Of a DNA stretch of 64,000 nucleotides, positions 46,836 to 55,785 are shown one piece after another (the stretch's first letter is position 1; each line of letters opens with the position of its first letter). The position numbers and the translations under genes are program-made. The stretch comes from Listeria innocua (GTDB lineage Bacteria; Bacillota; Bacilli; Lactobacillales; Listeriaceae): assembly GCF_028596125.1 (NCBI RefSeq), contig NZ_CP117229.1, positions 2,588,001 to 2,652,000 on the forward strand, in the 5' to 3' direction. The notes below the pieces were generated by a model. The model made no database searches and had not been told where the DNA came from. It worked only from the letters and a program-made list of their open reading frames with translations.

Positions 46836-47687
46836 ATGAATATTTTAATTAAAATACGCGAACTAACTAATTTAACTAATAGTGAAAAAGAACTTGCCAA
46901 CTACATTGTGGTAAATCCCAAAAAAACGCTTCAATTCAAGCCAAAAGAGCTAGCTCAAGCTGCTTTCGTCTCTGCTGCAACAATCTATCGCTTAATTAAT
47001 AAGCTAGGGCTGAACGGCATTGGCGAACTAAAAATCGAAATCGCCTCGAGCCTTCGCGAAACAAACGAAGAAAAAGAAATAAACTATGATTATCCTATTT
47101 TAGAATCAGATACGCCTTATCAAATAATGACCAATCTGAACCAAATCTACAAAGGAACGATTGACGAAACATTAAACAACGCCGATCCGGAAGAACTTGT
47201 AAAAATTGGCGAAAAATTAATTAAGGCAAAAACAATTGATGTTTACGCCGCTTCCGCTAATTTATTTTTCGCGCAAAACTTCAAATTTCAAATGCAGGAA
47301 ATCGGTGTTTTAGTCAATGTCCCTGAGGAAGATTATATTCAAAGTTTGTCCGCCGCAAATAGTGACAAAGATCATATTGCTATCGTTGTTTCCTACGGCG
47401 GACGAAGCCGAACCCTTCAAAGAGTAGTCAAAATCCTCTCCGAAAACGATGTCGATATAATCTTAATTACTTCCATGCAAGCAAACCCTTTAGTCGAATT
47501 TGCCACTCACAAAATCTATATGGCCTCCGCCGAAAATCATTACAACAAAGTCTCTTCCTTCTCAACACGGCAGTCATTACTAAGTATTTTCGACACGCTT
47601 TATTCTGTTTATTTTAATCACGATTATGAAAAAAACATCCAATATAAAACAACCAATTATCAAAAAATGAACAGCGAATTGGAATGA
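46836..47687 (+). CDS. RpiR-family transcriptional regulator (HTH plus SIS domain)
   Basis: The 283-residue regulator has an N-terminal RpiR helix-turn-helix (LTNSEKELANYIVVNPKK, AAFVSAATIYRLINKLGLNGIGELKIE) and a C-terminal sugar-isomerase SIS domain (IDVYAASANLFFAQNFKFQMQ, IAIVVSYGGRSRTLQRVV). SIS domains of such regulators sense sugar phosphates. It lies between dhaKLM and a HAD phosphatase; either may be its target. No operator was identified. Confidence 0.9.
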   Translation: MNILIKIRELTNLTNSEKELANYIVVNPKKTLQFKPKELAQAAFVSAATIYRLINKLGLNGIGELKIEIASSLRETNEEKEINYDYPILESDTPYQIMTNLNQIYKGTIDETLNNADPEELVKIGEKLIKAKTIDVYAASANLFFAQNFKFQMQEIGVLVNVPEEDYIQSLSAANSDKDHIAIVVSYGGRSRTLQRVVKILSENDVDIILITSMQANPLVEFATHKIYMASAENHYNKVSSFSTRQSLLSIFDTLYSVYFNHDYEKNIQYKTTNYQKMNSELE

Positions 47688-47803
47688 TTTTTCAAAAAAA
47701 GCACCTATTTCCTATCCAAATGAAAAAAAAATCTCAATATGCGATGCTCCTGCCTTTTTCTTGTTTTCTAATGATACAATAAAGAAAAAAGGAGCTAAAC
47801 TAC

Positions 47804-48643
47804 ATGACAACTCAAGCAATTATTTTAGATATTGATGGCACTTTATTAAACGACGGCAAAAAAATTTCACCCGAAACAAAAAAAGCCCTCATCACCGCGC
47901 AACAAAATGGCGTGAAACTTATCCTCGCATCCGGCAGACCAACAACTGGGATGCACGCATATGCTGAGCAATTAGAAATGGATAAACACCACGGCTTGCT
48001 CGTTTCATACAACGGAGCTAAAGTAGTGGATTGCGCGACAAATGAAGAATTATTCAACCAAGCGCTTACGGTTGCAGAAGGAAAAGCCGTTTTGGAACAT
48101 ATGAAACAGTTTGAAGTGAAAGTAATGATTGATAAAGAGGATTATATGTATACAAATGATGTGTACGACTGCTACGTACCTTACCGCGGCGAAGTAATAA
48201 ACATAATTCAGTATGAGTCTCGCGGAGGAAATTTTAAACTCTGTGAAAAAGATGATTTAGCTGCATTTTTAGATTACCGTCTCAGTAAAATACTAACGGC
48301 AGGCGATCCGGCCTATATGCAAGAAAATTATCAAGCAATGATGGCGCCTTTCAAAAATACACTTAATTGTGTCTTCACAGCAGATTTCTACTTTGAATTC
48401 ACAGCTCAAGGCATCGATAAAGCCAAAGCACTCGATACGGTTTTAACACCAATGGGAATACACGCTGAAAATATCATTGCATTTGGAGATGGCCACAACG
48501 ACATCACCATGGTCGAATACGCCGGAACAGGAATTGCTATGAGTAACGCCGTCCCCGAATTAAAAGCAGCTGCCAACTCAATCACCTTATCCAACAATGA
48601 AGACGGAATTGCGCACGTATTAAATAGTTTAATTACGAATTAA
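47804..48643 (+). CDS. Cof-type HAD-superfamily hydrolase
   Basis: The 279-residue protein is a HAD phosphatase of the Cof/YidA group: catalytic aspartates in IILDIDGTLLND, motif II ILASGRPTTG, a type C2 cap and motif IV IIAFGDGHNDITMVEYAGTGIAM. These enzymes dephosphorylate sugar phosphates or flavin/PLP compounds; the substrate is not known here. AAAAAAGGAGCTAAACTAC precedes the ATG. Confidence 0.9.
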   Translation: MTTQAIILDIDGTLLNDGKKISPETKKALITAQQNGVKLILASGRPTTGMHAYAEQLEMDKHHGLLVSYNGAKVVDCATNEELFNQALTVAEGKAVLEHMKQFEVKVMIDKEDYMYTNDVYDCYVPYRGEVINIIQYESRGGNFKLCEKDDLAAFLDYRLSKILTAGDPAYMQENYQAMMAPFKNTLNCVFTADFYFEFTAQGIDKAKALDTVLTPMGIHAENIIAFGDGHNDITMVEYAGTGIAMSNAVPELKAAANSITLSNNEDGIAHVLNSLITN

Positions 48644-48668
48644 AAAGGCTGAGTTTCAGCCTTTTTTT
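48643..48668 (+). terminator. Intrinsic terminator after the HAD gene
   Basis: AAAAAGGCTGA and TCAGCCTTTTTTT form a compact hairpin with a T tract, starting at the stop codon. Confidence 0.92.
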
Positions 48669-48769
48669 ATTATCTATAAAAAATCCTCCAAATCCACCCC
48701 TTCACTCTACAGAAATTATCCATTTTCTGGTATGCTTAAGTTAGTAAACTAAAGCAGGAGGTTAATTAA

Positions 48770-49612
48770 ATGACACTTTCTTTCTCGGATACATACAGAC
48801 TGAACAATGGAATCGAAATGCCTAGACATGGTTTTGGGGTCTACAAACTAACGGACGAACAGCGTATGCGTACTGCACTAGAAACTGCGGTAGATGTTGG
48901 TTATCGCTTGTTTGATACGGCTTCATTTTACCATAACGAAAAAGAACTCGGTGACTTTTTTGCATCAAGTGGCTTAAAGCGGGACGAGTTTTTTGTAACG
49001 ACAAAAATGTGGAATACGGAGCAAGGTTACGATGAAACGCTCCGTGCTTTTGAAAAATCTCAGAAAAAACTACAATTAGACCAAGTTGATTTATATTTAG
49101 TCCACTGGCCGAAACAAGATACTTTTTTCGAAACTTGGCGTGCTGTGGAAAAATTATATGACGAAGGGCTTGTTCGCGCGATTGGCGTGAGTAATTTTGA
49201 AGCGCACCATTTAGACCGGCTTCGTACAAGTGCCAATGTTCTTCCAGTAGTTGACCAACTAGAAACACATCCACACTTTCCAAATCAGCTGTTACATCGT
49301 TATTTAGAGGAATTGCATATCGTTCATCAAGCTTGGAGCCCGCTTGGCCGAGGTGGCGTTTTACAAGAGCAAATTCTGATTGATTTAGCGAAAAAACATG
49401 GTAAATCTCCTGCCCAAATTGTTCTTCGTTGGCATTTGCAAAATAATATTTCAATCATTCCAAAATCAGAAACGCCTTCAAGAATAAGAGAAAACGCAGA
49501 TATTTATGATTTTGAATTAACAGAAGCAGATATGCGCCAAGTCGAGCGTTTAAATAATGGTGAGCGAGTTAGCCATGCTCCAGATGTAATGTATGTCCGT
49601 TCTGAAATATAA
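48770..49612 (+). CDS. Aldo/keto reductase
   Basis: This 280-residue NADPH-dependent reductase has the AKR tetrad: Asp and Tyr in YRLFDTASFYHNEKELG, Lys in FVTTKMWN and His in LYLVHWPKQ. It also shows GVSNFEAHHLDRL and the cofactor site IIPKSETPSRIRENADI. It is close to Bacillus YtbE/YvgN-type 2,5-diketogluconate or methylglyoxal reductases; the substrate is uncertain. GCAGGAGGTTAATTAA precedes the ATG. It is monocistronic between terminators. Confidence 0.93.
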   Translation: MTLSFSDTYRLNNGIEMPRHGFGVYKLTDEQRMRTALETAVDVGYRLFDTASFYHNEKELGDFFASSGLKRDEFFVTTKMWNTEQGYDETLRAFEKSQKKLQLDQVDLYLVHWPKQDTFFETWRAVEKLYDEGLVRAIGVSNFEAHHLDRLRTSANVLPVVDQLETHPHFPNQLLHRYLEELHIVHQAWSPLGRGGVLQEQILIDLAKKHGKSPAQIVLRWHLQNNISIIPKSETPSRIRENADIYDFELTEADMRQVERLNNGERVSHAPDVMYVRSEI

Positions 49613-49614
49613 TA

Positions 49615-49654
49615 AAAAAAATCTACTATTCCAATATGGACTAGTAGATTTTTT
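49615..49654. terminator. Bidirectional terminator between aldo/keto reductase and yaaL
   Basis: AAAATCTACTA and TAGTAGATTTT flank a loop, with A and T tracts on both sides, between two convergent genes, so it can serve both. Confidence 0.88.
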
Positions 49655-49656
49655 CT

Positions 49657-49899
49657 TTATTTCTTTAATTGACGTGCACGAGCTTCTTTAAAGAGGTAAA
49701 AATAGCGAGCTTCCGCCTTTTTCTCCTCATATTCTAAATTAGGATCGTACTCAAAACTTTTTCGCATTAAAACTTTCTGCTTATGCCACTTTTCTTGCGT
49801 GACTTCAATCAATTCCATCAGATAAGCATCATAGGATTTGTGTAGTTTTCCGATTTTCTTGTTTTTCTTCCGACCGAACTTATTACTTCTGGACTCCAT
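49657..49899 (-). CDS. yaaL: YaaL-like DUF2508 protein
   Basis: An 80-residue, highly charged helical protein (SRSNKFGRKKNKKIGKLHKSYDAYLMELI, then YFYLFKEARARQLKK). It is of the DUF2508/YaaL family, of unknown function, which follows recR in Bacillus as it does here (14 bases after recR). AGAGGTGATAAA precedes the ATG. Confidence 0.85.
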   Translation of the reverse strand: MESRSNKFGRKKNKKIGKLHKSYDAYLMELIEVTQEKWHKQKVLMRKSFEYDPNLEYEEKKAEARYFYLFKEARARQLKK

Positions 49900-49913
49900 T
49901 TTATCACCTCTGT

Positions 49914-50510
49914 TTATACTTCTCTTCGTCCTTCCATGGCTTTAGAAAGCGTGACTTCATCCGCATATTCTAAATCTCCACCTACTGGCAGACCATGAGC
50001 TATTCTTGTTACTTTTATGCCTGAAGGTCTTAACAACCGCGAAATATACATCGCAGTGGCTTCCCCTTCAACATTGGGGTTGGTTGCTAAAATAACTTCT
50101 TCAATGGTGTCATCTTGCAAACGTTTAAGCAAATCAGGAATATTAATATCTTCTGGGCCAATTCCGTCCATTGGCGAAATTGTGCCGTGAAGCACGTGAT
50201 ATAGCCCGTGAAAATCGCGCATTTTTTCCATTGCGATAACATCTTTAGATTCTTGCACCACGCAAAGAACACTGCGATCGCGGGATGTGTCCGAGCAAAT
50301 ATAGCACGGATCTTTATCTGTAATGTGACCACAAACAGAGCAAAAGCTTAAATTCCTCTTTGCATCCACAAGTGCTTTTGCAAAGTCTAATACATCGTCT
50401 TCTTTCATATCTAGCACGTAAAAAGCCAGTCTTGCTGCCGATTTGGGTCCGATTCCCGGTAATTTCATAAAACTGTCCATTAATTTCGTTATCGGCTCAG
50501 GATAATGCAT
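49914..50510 (-). CDS. recR: Recombination mediator protein RecR
   Basis: The 198-residue protein [30 protein letters not shown] has the helix-hairpin-helix, the zinc motif [16 protein letters not shown], and a Toprim domain ([27 protein letters not shown]). It loads RecA with RecO in gap repair. The start at 50510 matches family length; the upstream frame from 50543 adds 11 unrelated residues. A parS site lies just upstream. Confidence 0.96.
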   Translation of the reverse strand: MHYPEPITKLMDSFMKLPGIGPKSAARLAFYVLDMKEDDVLDFAKALVDAKRNLSFCSVCGHITDKDPCYICSDTSRDRSVLCVVQESKDVIAMEKMRDFHGLYHVLHGTISPMDGIGPEDINIPDLLKRLQDDTIEEVILATNPNVEGEATAMYISRLLRPSGIKVTRIAHGLPVGGDLEYADEVTLSKAMEGRREV

Positions 50511-50543
50511 ATCTCGTCTTCCTCTCACCTTCAAAATACACAA

Positions 50544-50559
50544 TGTTTCACGTGGAACA
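50544..50559. promoter_or_regulatory. parS site for Spo0J/ParB
   Basis: TGTTTCACGTGGAACA reads on the other strand as TGTTCCACGTGAAACA, a perfect match to the Firmicute parS consensus TGTTNCACGTGAAACA. It lies 34 bases before the recR start, in an origin-proximal neighbourhood, and should load ParB and SMC. Confidence 0.88.
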
Positions 50560-50563
50560 TTTT

Positions 50564-50607
50564 ATTGAAAAATAGTTGAGACTCTTGTAATTAAGCCAAG
50601 AGTCTCA
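50564..50607 (-). terminator. Terminator-like hairpin after ebfC
   Basis: TTGAGACTCTTG and CAAGAGTCTCAA form a 12-bp stem followed on the minus strand by CTATTTTTC, between ebfC (stop 50620) and the parS site. It would uncouple dnaX-ebfC from recR. Confidence 0.82.
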
Positions 50608-50619
50608 AACCAAACAATA

Positions 50620-50937
50620 TTACATTCCAGGGAGATTTAATCCTTGTGTGAATTTGCCCATTGTTTGTGAAGTTGTATCTTCAATTTGTTTTAATACATC
50701 ATTTGTTGCTGCAAGTACTAAATCTTGTAGCATTTCGATGTCTTCTGGATCAACTACTTCTTCGTTTATAACAACATCAGTAATGACGCGTTTACCAGTA
50801 GCTTTTACTGTAACCATTCCGCCACCAGCTGTTCCAGTGAATTCTTGAGCTTCTAAATCAGCTTGAGCTTTCGCCATTTCCTTTTGCATTTTTTGCATTT
50901 GTTTCATCATACCTTGCATATTTCCCATTCCACGCAT
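50620..50937 (-). CDS. ebfC: YbaB/EbfC nucleoid-associated protein
   Basis: The 105-residue protein ([44 protein letters not shown]) has the family length and helical start. It binds DNA as a dimer and is always found between dnaX and recR (yaaK in Bacillus). GAAAGAGGAGATTATTC precedes the ATG. The gap to dnaX is 29 bases. Confidence 0.95.
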   Translation of the reverse strand: MRGMGNMQGMMKQMQKMQKEMAKAQADLEAQEFTGTAGGGMVTVKATGKRVITDVVINEEVVDPEDIEMLQDLVLAATNDVLKQIEDTTSQTMGKFTQGLNLPGM

Positions 50938-50966
50938 GAATAATCTCCTCTTTCTTCTATTGTTTT

Positions 50967-52706
50967 TTAATCTTTAATTTCAAGCAAATCTTCACCAACG
51001 AGTTTTGCGGCTTCTGCAACAAAAGGATCTTCCGCCGGTTTTCTAGCTTCTGGATTTGTACCTTCCTCCGCATCACCGTCGCTACCATGACTATGAAGGA
51101 AATTTTCTCTTACTTCAGCCCATTGATCTTCTGGGATTCCAATAAAAGTATAATTTACTTGTGTAAGTCGTGCAATACTCGACGTAATCGTTTCAACAAA
51201 GTTCGGATTATCCATCGCCATTTGACAGTGAATCTCATGCTTAAATTTTAACACAAAAGTATCCTGAGATGCAGCTACAGGTTCTGCATCATTTAAAAGT
51301 GCTGCCTGGGATGCCATCAACATGGATAAAAGCTCGCCCCAACAACCACGGATTAACTGTAAATTCTCTTTCTTAGCCTCACCTAATACATGGTTAATTT
51401 TACCAATAGGCGCTTTAAATTGTTTGCCGTTGTTTATGGCTTTTTTAGATCCACCACGATTTTGTGCTGGTTTTTCAGTTTGGGTGGCAACTGCTCCACT
51501 CGCAATTTGTTTTTTTAATGTTTGAAGTTCTTGCTGCATTTGCTCCATTTGGCGTTTTAAGTCCGCGAAGTCACTTCCAGAAGCTGCATCCACTGATACA
51601 TTTCCGCCACTTACCGCTGATTGCCCGGCTTGCGTTAACTGAACAAGCGCTACTTCTACATAAATTCCCGGATGATTCGAGAAACGCATTTGTTGCTGAG
51701 CTGTATTTAAAATTTTAACAAACTCATAGACTTTTAGTGAATCAGCTCGTTTTGCCAAAGCAACAAAATCATCATCTATCAAAGCCCGTTCTAATGTTTC
51801 TTCAAGGTTTGGCGCTTTTTGATACAGCAATACATCTCTGAAGAAAACAAGTAAATCTTCCACTAGACGAACTGGGTCTTTTCCTTCTGCAAGTAAGGCT
51901 GTTAAAGTCGAAATAGCTTCCGCCGCATCACCGTCAAACGCTGCACTTACTAGTTTTGTAAGGAGATTTTGAGCAACCGAACCCGTTATTTCGAGCGCGT
52001 CTTCCACGGTAACTTCTTCTGATCCGTAAGAAATAACTTGATCGAGCAAGCTAAGCGCATCACGCATCCCGCCTTCAGCCGCACGCGCAACAATCATCAA
52101 CGCTTTTTCGTCATAAGGGATTTTTTCTTCTTCCAAAATAAATTTCAAACGACCAATAATATCTTGTGTCGTGATTCGTTTAAAATCAAACCGTTGTACC
52201 CGCGAAATAATCGTTAGCGGTAACTTATGCGGTTCTGTTGTTGCCAAAATAAAAATGACATGTTTCGGCGGTTCTTCCAGCGTTTTTAGTAGCGCATTAA
52301 ACGCTCCCGTCGACAACATATGCACTTCATCGATAATATATACTTTATATTTCGCCACAGTTGGCGCATATTTTACTTTTTCCCGGATATCTCGAATTTC
52401 TTCAACCCCGTTATTACTGGCAGCATCGATTTCAAGAACATCTGGTATAGAACCGTCCGTCGTACCTTTACAAATCTCACATTCATTGCAAGGCTCCCCG
52501 TCATGGCCGTGTTCACAGTTGATCGCCTTCGCAAAAATCTTCGCCGCACTAGTCTTCCCCGTCCCCCGAGGTCCAGAAAATAAATAAGCATGCGAAGTTT
52601 TATTTTGCACAATGGCATTTTTAAGCGTTTTCGTCACATGTTCCTGTCCAACAACATCCTGAAACGACTGCGGCCGAAAAACCCGATACAAAGCCTGATA
52701 CGCCAT
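50967..52706 (-). CDS. dnaX: DNA polymerase III subunits gamma and tau
   Basis: The 579-residue clamp-loader ATPase has Walker [23 protein letters not shown], the zinc cluster C-x8-CNECEICK, Walker [16 protein letters not shown]-type [14 protein letters not shown] and a C-terminal tau region. The start [15 protein letters not shown] at 52706 matches homologues; the extra 9 residues of the longer frame are rejected. A run of six As at 51446-51441 after a GGTGG stretch sits near codon 422; whether it yields a shorter gamma form is unknown. Confidence 0.96.
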   Translation of the reverse strand: MAYQALYRVFRPQSFQDVVGQEHVTKTLKNAIVQNKTSHAYLFSGPRGTGKTSAAKIFAKAINCEHGHDGEPCNECEICKGTTDGSIPDVLEIDAASNNGVEEIRDIREKVKYAPTVAKYKVYIIDEVHMLSTGAFNALLKTLEEPPKHVIFILATTEPHKLPLTIISRVQRFDFKRITTQDIIGRLKFILEEEKIPYDEKALMIVARAAEGGMRDALSLLDQVISYGSEEVTVEDALEITGSVAQNLLTKLVSAAFDGDAAEAISTLTALLAEGKDPVRLVEDLLVFFRDVLLYQKAPNLEETLERALIDDDFVALAKRADSLKVYEFVKILNTAQQQMRFSNHPGIYVEVALVQLTQAGQSAVSGGNVSVDAASGSDFADLKRQMEQMQQELQTLKKQIASGAVATQTEKPAQNRGGSKKAINNGKQFKAPIGKINHVLGEAKKENLQLIRGCWGELLSMLMASQAALLNDAEPVAASQDTFVLKFKHEIHCQMAMDNPNFVETITSSIARLTQVNYTFIGIPEDQWAEVRENFLHSHGSDGDAEEGTNPEARKPAEDPFVAEAAKLVGEDLLEIKD

Positions 52707-52745
52707 CTGCCACTCTCCTTCACCTAAAACCATTTTAGTAGTTTT

Positions 52746-52774
52746 ATTATAACGTATTGTTGAAGAAGTTTCAA
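52746..52774 (-). promoter_or_regulatory. dnaX promoter within an inverted repeat
   Basis: On the minus strand TTGAAA (52774-52769), 17 bases and TATAAT (52751-52746) form a strong promoter. Its -35 half lies in a large inverted repeat (52760-52804) with arms TTGAAGAAGT and ACTTCTTCAA and inner arms CAAAAC and GTTTTG. The stretch on to 52956 is A/C-rich on the plus strand, and I see no other feature in it. Confidence 0.7.
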
Positions 52775-52956
52775 AACGTACTTTGTTTTGATTTACTTCT
52801 TCAATATAAATCTGAGCGCAGCGATGATTTAATCCTTCCCAGAACTTTCAAAACGTCCTGAGTCGGGCTAGCTTCAAAAACCACCACCACCAAAAACTAA
52901 AAAACAAAACCCCTCAAAAAAAGAACCAGACCCCCGAAAAAGCCCGATTCCAAACC

Positions 52957-53421
52957 TTACTGTTCACTTTTAGCAGCCAATTTCTCCTGCTTCTTCTTAC
53001 TTTCATTTATAACCGAAAGCTCAATTGATTTTAGCAAATTTTTCACACGTTTTTTCCGGAAGAAGCCAAACATAAAACCAACAATAATATTATTCATTTT
53101 ATTCATTGCTTTTTCCGTTTCAATTAATTCGTTATAAGTCACTTCGCAAGTTGTCTCACTTGTTGACTTTATCGTATAAGTAGTCGTATGTGTGTTTACT
53201 CGACTGCTTGTTTCGAATTGATATAACTCATTAGGAGTTACTTTCAAAATTTTTGTAGTAGCAAGTGCGCCGTTAGACATTGTTCGTTGGTATTTATATC
53301 CTTCTAGTTTGCGCATCTGAAGCGTTTTACCAGTGGCATTTTTCACATCATAAATGGCTGAGCTAACTAGTGTATCAAAGCATTCTTTTTGAGAAATATA
53401 TAATTTCTGTGTGACATTCAC
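52957..53421 (-). CDS. DUF3284 family protein
   Basis: The 154-residue protein (VTQKLYISQKECFDTLVSSAIYDVKNATGK, TYTIKSTSETTCEVTYNELIET) is of the DUF3284 family, START-like small proteins often linked to lactose/cellobiose-type PTS genes in Firmicutes; function unknown. The start is a GTG at 53421, after AGAAGGAG with a long 11-base spacing. It ends with a basic, glutamine/lysine-rich tail. It is the last gene of the orphan EIIC cluster. Confidence 0.75.
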   Translation of the reverse strand: MNVTQKLYISQKECFDTLVSSAIYDVKNATGKTLQMRKLEGYKYQRTMSNGALATTKILKVTPNELYQFETSSRVNTHTTTYTIKSTSETTCEVTYNELIETEKAMNKMNNIIVGFMFGFFRKKRVKNLLKSIELSVINESKKKQEKLAAKSEQ

Positions 53422-53438
53422 TTTTCAATCGACTCCTT

Positions 53439-53621
53439 CTAATTCTTTTCTTTCTTATCTTTACGGATTTTTAGCACGATGAATACACAGCCAATTAAAA
53501 CAACCGCAAGTCCTGTAACTAGAAGAGGTACACTAGCCATCCCATCTTTTCCATAAGAAGGACTAAACATAATAATAATAAGACCTATACTAATAATAAA
53601 TAGTGCATTAACAATTTTCAT
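53439..53621 (-). CDS. Small two-helix membrane protein
   Basis: A 60-residue ORF with two hydrophobic helices (IVNALFIISIGLIIIMF and VPLLVTGLAVVLIGCVFIVL) and a lysine-rich end, probably a membrane hairpin. The ATG at 53621 lies just after the stop of the preceding ORF, with only GTGGG as ribosome binding site, so translation is probably coupled. No family is recognised; it travels with the PTS EIIC gene. Confidence 0.65.
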   Translation of the reverse strand: MKIVNALFIISIGLIIIMFSPSYGKDGMASVPLLVTGLAVVLIGCVFIVLKIRKDKKEKN

Positions 53622-53623
53622 TT

Positions 53624-53845
53624 TCAACCCACACTAACTTGGAAATAGAGTACAGAGCCTATTTCAGTTGCTTTTATTGTTTCTTTGGCGATTTTTGCTG
53701 CTTTTTCTTCGTCTTCAATATTTGTTTCAAAAGTAAGTTTCATACCTTGTTCAGCAATTTTTTTAAAAGTTACACCGTCTTTATCGTATGTTTCAAGTAA
53801 TTCAGTAATATAATCACGTTTCATTGGACAATTAAGAATAATCAT
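53624..53845 (-). CDS. Hypothetical small protein of the EIIC cluster
   Basis: A 73-residue soluble protein (NCPMKRDYITELLETYDKDGVTFKKIAEQG to GSVLYFQVSVG) with an alternating alpha/beta pattern of a small ferredoxin-like fold. AAAAGGAGGTTTTTTTAA precedes the ATG. I do not recognise the family. It is the first gene after the EIIC gene, behind the hairpin at 53933, and leads into the membrane and DUF3284 genes. Confidence 0.65.
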   Translation of the reverse strand: MIILNCPMKRDYITELLETYDKDGVTFKKIAEQGMKLTFETNIEDEEKAAKIAKETIKATEIGSVLYFQVSVG

Positions 53846-53932
53846 TTAAAAAAACCTCCTTTTCTATAGTTTAACGTTATCTTTCGCTTCTTGCAATGAA
53901 TAAAAATGGCGCAGGATTTCCTACATGATATA

Positions 53933-53964
53933 CTGGCTAGGCACAATTAGCTGCACCTAGCCAG
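53933..53964 (-). other. Hairpin after the orphan EIIC gene
   Basis: CTGGCTAGG and CCTAGCCAG form a stable 9-bp stem just past the EIIC stop. The minus strand continues TATATCATG without a U tract, so it is more likely a 3'-end stabiliser or partial attenuator than a full terminator. Confidence 0.6.
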
Positions 53965-53978
53965 AAACTTATTATTTT

Positions 53979-55343
53979 CTAAGCTTTCATCTCTTCTTCC
54001 GGTACACCAACGCGATTTGCGGTAATAACAAATGGTACCCAAATCAAGAACGCGACGACCATATTTATGAGTGAAATTACTGGTGCCATCCAATCTCCCC
54101 CGGTTGCTAAGAAGGAATTCAGAAGTGGCGGCATTACCCAAACTACTGCAATTTTAACTGGGCCGACAATGCCAAGTGTTGTTGCAAAGTAAGCGATTGT
54201 TACCATTACCATTGGTGCGATAATGAAAGGTATTAAGTAAATTGTATTTAATACGATTGGTAAACCAAACATGATTGGTTCGTTAATATTAAATATACCT
54301 GGTGCAAGAGACAATTTCGCAACTGTTCGTGCATCCGCTCGTTTCGAGAACATTAGTAAAGCGATAATTAGTACAAGTGTACCGCCTGATCCACCCATCC
54401 ATACGTACGCATCGAAAGAACCACGTACCCATTCGAATGGTAATTTAGCGCCTTCTTGTGCTGCACTAATGTTTTGTAGTTGTGCTGTACCCCAAAGTGA
54501 CTCTAGAACCGGAGCAAGTACGTTTGGACCATGAATCCCGAAGAACCATAGTAGTTGTACTAAGAAAGTAACTAGTAAAACAGCTCCGTACCCTTGCGAA
54601 AGTGATAATAACGGTTCTTGAATTGTTTTGGAAATCCAAGTAATAACGTCCATATTAGTGATTTTGAAGAATGCCCAGTCAATAATACCAACAACATAAA
54701 GTGCAACTAACGCAGGAATGATTGCCGCGAAAGCTTTACTTACAGCCGGTGGAACAGAATCTGGCATTTTGATAATAATATTTCTGCGCATTAATTTCGC
54801 ATAAATAATAGTTGATATAAAACCGAAAATCATTGCAGTAAACAATCCGGTACCATTTACTTGACTAAGATTAAAGAACCCGTAAATCCCAGCAAATTCT
54901 TTTGGTAAAGTATTGACATCAAAATTAGCATTAGAAGCCGCAATAGCAGCTTTTACTGCGTCTAAGCTTACAGTAACAGTTAAGTTCATAACAAAAGCAG
55001 CAAGAGACACTAGCCCCCCAGCTAATCGATCTACTTCATACGCTTTTGATAAATTGTAACCTAGTGAAAATGCAAAAATAATTGAAACAATTGCTAACGT
55101 CCCATTGTATACATATCCATTAATCCCGATAAGTGGTTGCATTGCTTCCACAAATCCTGTCCATCCCCAGTCAGTTGGAAAATCCCTAAAAAACGCATTT
55201 AAAAGTACTGCAATTGACCCAGCCATTGTAATTGGCATTGTAGAAATAAAAGCATCACGTAGCGCCACTAAATGTTTTTGCGAACCAATTTTAGCAGCTA
55301 CTGGTACAAAATATTTCTCTAAAAATGCTGTCAAACCATTCAT
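53979..55343 (-). CDS. Orphan PTS EIIC, lactose/cellobiose family
   Basis: The 454-residue permease has the CelB-like start MNGLTAFLEKYFVPVAAKIGSQKHLVALRDAFISTMP and the motifs FGIHGPNVLAPVL and GIFNINEPIMFGLPIVLN. It is close in layout to the EIIC at 31049. No EIIA or EIIB gene is near it, so it must borrow them; the EIIB and EIIA at 30607 and 32393 are natural candidates. It is transcribed from the sigma-54 promoter at 55570 behind a 220-base leader. Confidence 0.93.
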   Translation of the reverse strand: MNGLTAFLEKYFVPVAAKIGSQKHLVALRDAFISTMPITMAGSIAVLLNAFFRDFPTDWGWTGFVEAMQPLIGINGYVYNGTLAIVSIIFAFSLGYNLSKAYEVDRLAGGLVSLAAFVMNLTVTVSLDAVKAAIAASNANFDVNTLPKEFAGIYGFFNLSQVNGTGLFTAMIFGFISTIIYAKLMRRNIIIKMPDSVPPAVSKAFAAIIPALVALYVVGIIDWAFFKITNMDVITWISKTIQEPLLSLSQGYGAVLLVTFLVQLLWFFGIHGPNVLAPVLESLWGTAQLQNISAAQEGAKLPFEWVRGSFDAYVWMGGSGGTLVLIIALLMFSKRADARTVAKLSLAPGIFNINEPIMFGLPIVLNTIYLIPFIIAPMVMVTIAYFATTLGIVGPVKIAVVWVMPPLLNSFLATGGDWMAPVISLINMVVAFLIWVPFVITANRVGVPEEEMKA

Positions 55344-55437
55344 ATTTTATCCTCCCATTAACCTTTTTTATTTACTGCTCATCTCTTTAAACAAAATATA
55401 ATTTCTATGTATCTTCCCCTTTAGGTTTATCAACTAT

Positions 55438-55523
55438 ATCTGTTTACGTTGTTTTAGCAATCTCTACTGCTAAAACAAACCAGATGGAATCTTTGCAGGA
55501 CCTCGTGAAATTTTGGGAGTCCT
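55438..55523 (-). other. Structured leader of the orphan EIIC message
   Basis: The leader between the sigma-54 start (about 55560) and the EIIC ATG (55343) holds two inverted repeats: AGGAC/GTCCT (55497-55523) and a long hairpin with GTTTTAGCA/TGCTAAAAC extended by ATCTG/CAGAT (55438-55485). Neither has a U tract. Function unknown; it could be a stability element or a separate small RNA. Confidence 0.55.
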
Positions 55524-55569
55524 CCTCTCCGCTTCATGATAAGGCTTACATTTAGATTCACTTTAATCT

Positions 55570-55590
55570 ATTGCAATTTCCGTGCCAAGT
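55570..55590 (-). promoter_or_regulatory. Sigma-54 promoter of the orphan EIIC gene
   Basis: On the minus strand TTGGCACGGAAATTGCAAT matches TGGCAC-N5-TTGC perfectly. It is nearly identical in its core to the promoter at 30546 (TTGGCACGG in both). Confidence 0.92.
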
Positions 55591-55621
55591 ATCTAAGAGT
55601 AAGAAAATATACGATTATCGC

Positions 55622-55637
55622 TTGTAATCGTTATCAT
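55622..55637. promoter_or_regulatory. cre (CcpA) site upstream of the orphan EIIC promoter
   Basis: TTGTAATCGTTATCAT fits WTGNAANCGNWNNCAW at every fixed position. It lies between the sigma-54 promoter and the putative activator site, well placed for catabolite repression. A second, one-mismatch cre-like match lies inside the spacer of the inverted repeat at 55683-55698. Confidence 0.7.
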
Positions 55638-55674
55638 TTATACCGATGAAGCACTATTACACACATACCTAAAA

Positions 55675-55707
55675 AACTGTGTAAGTAAGCGCTAACATTA
55701 CACAGTT
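55675..55707. promoter_or_regulatory. Candidate activator site for the orphan EIIC promoter
   Basis: AACTGTGTAA and TTACACAGTT form a perfect 10-base inverted repeat with a 13-base spacer, 85-115 bases upstream of the sigma-54 promoter; a further TTACACACA is at 55657. The half sites equal those before the promoter at 30546, so the same enhancer-binding protein is suspected. The activator gene is not in this window. Confidence 0.65.
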
Positions 55708-55785
55708 TCACTTAATTCATAGATTCTTCTTTCTGTGTTATAATGAGCATAAGCTAAGTAATACCAACAATTCGAGGTGATAAAT

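Noticed and set aside
48822-49454. 210-codon minus-strand frame opposite the aldo/keto reductase
   Set aside because: No ribosome binding site, and the plus strand carries the full AKR tetrad and cofactor motifs.
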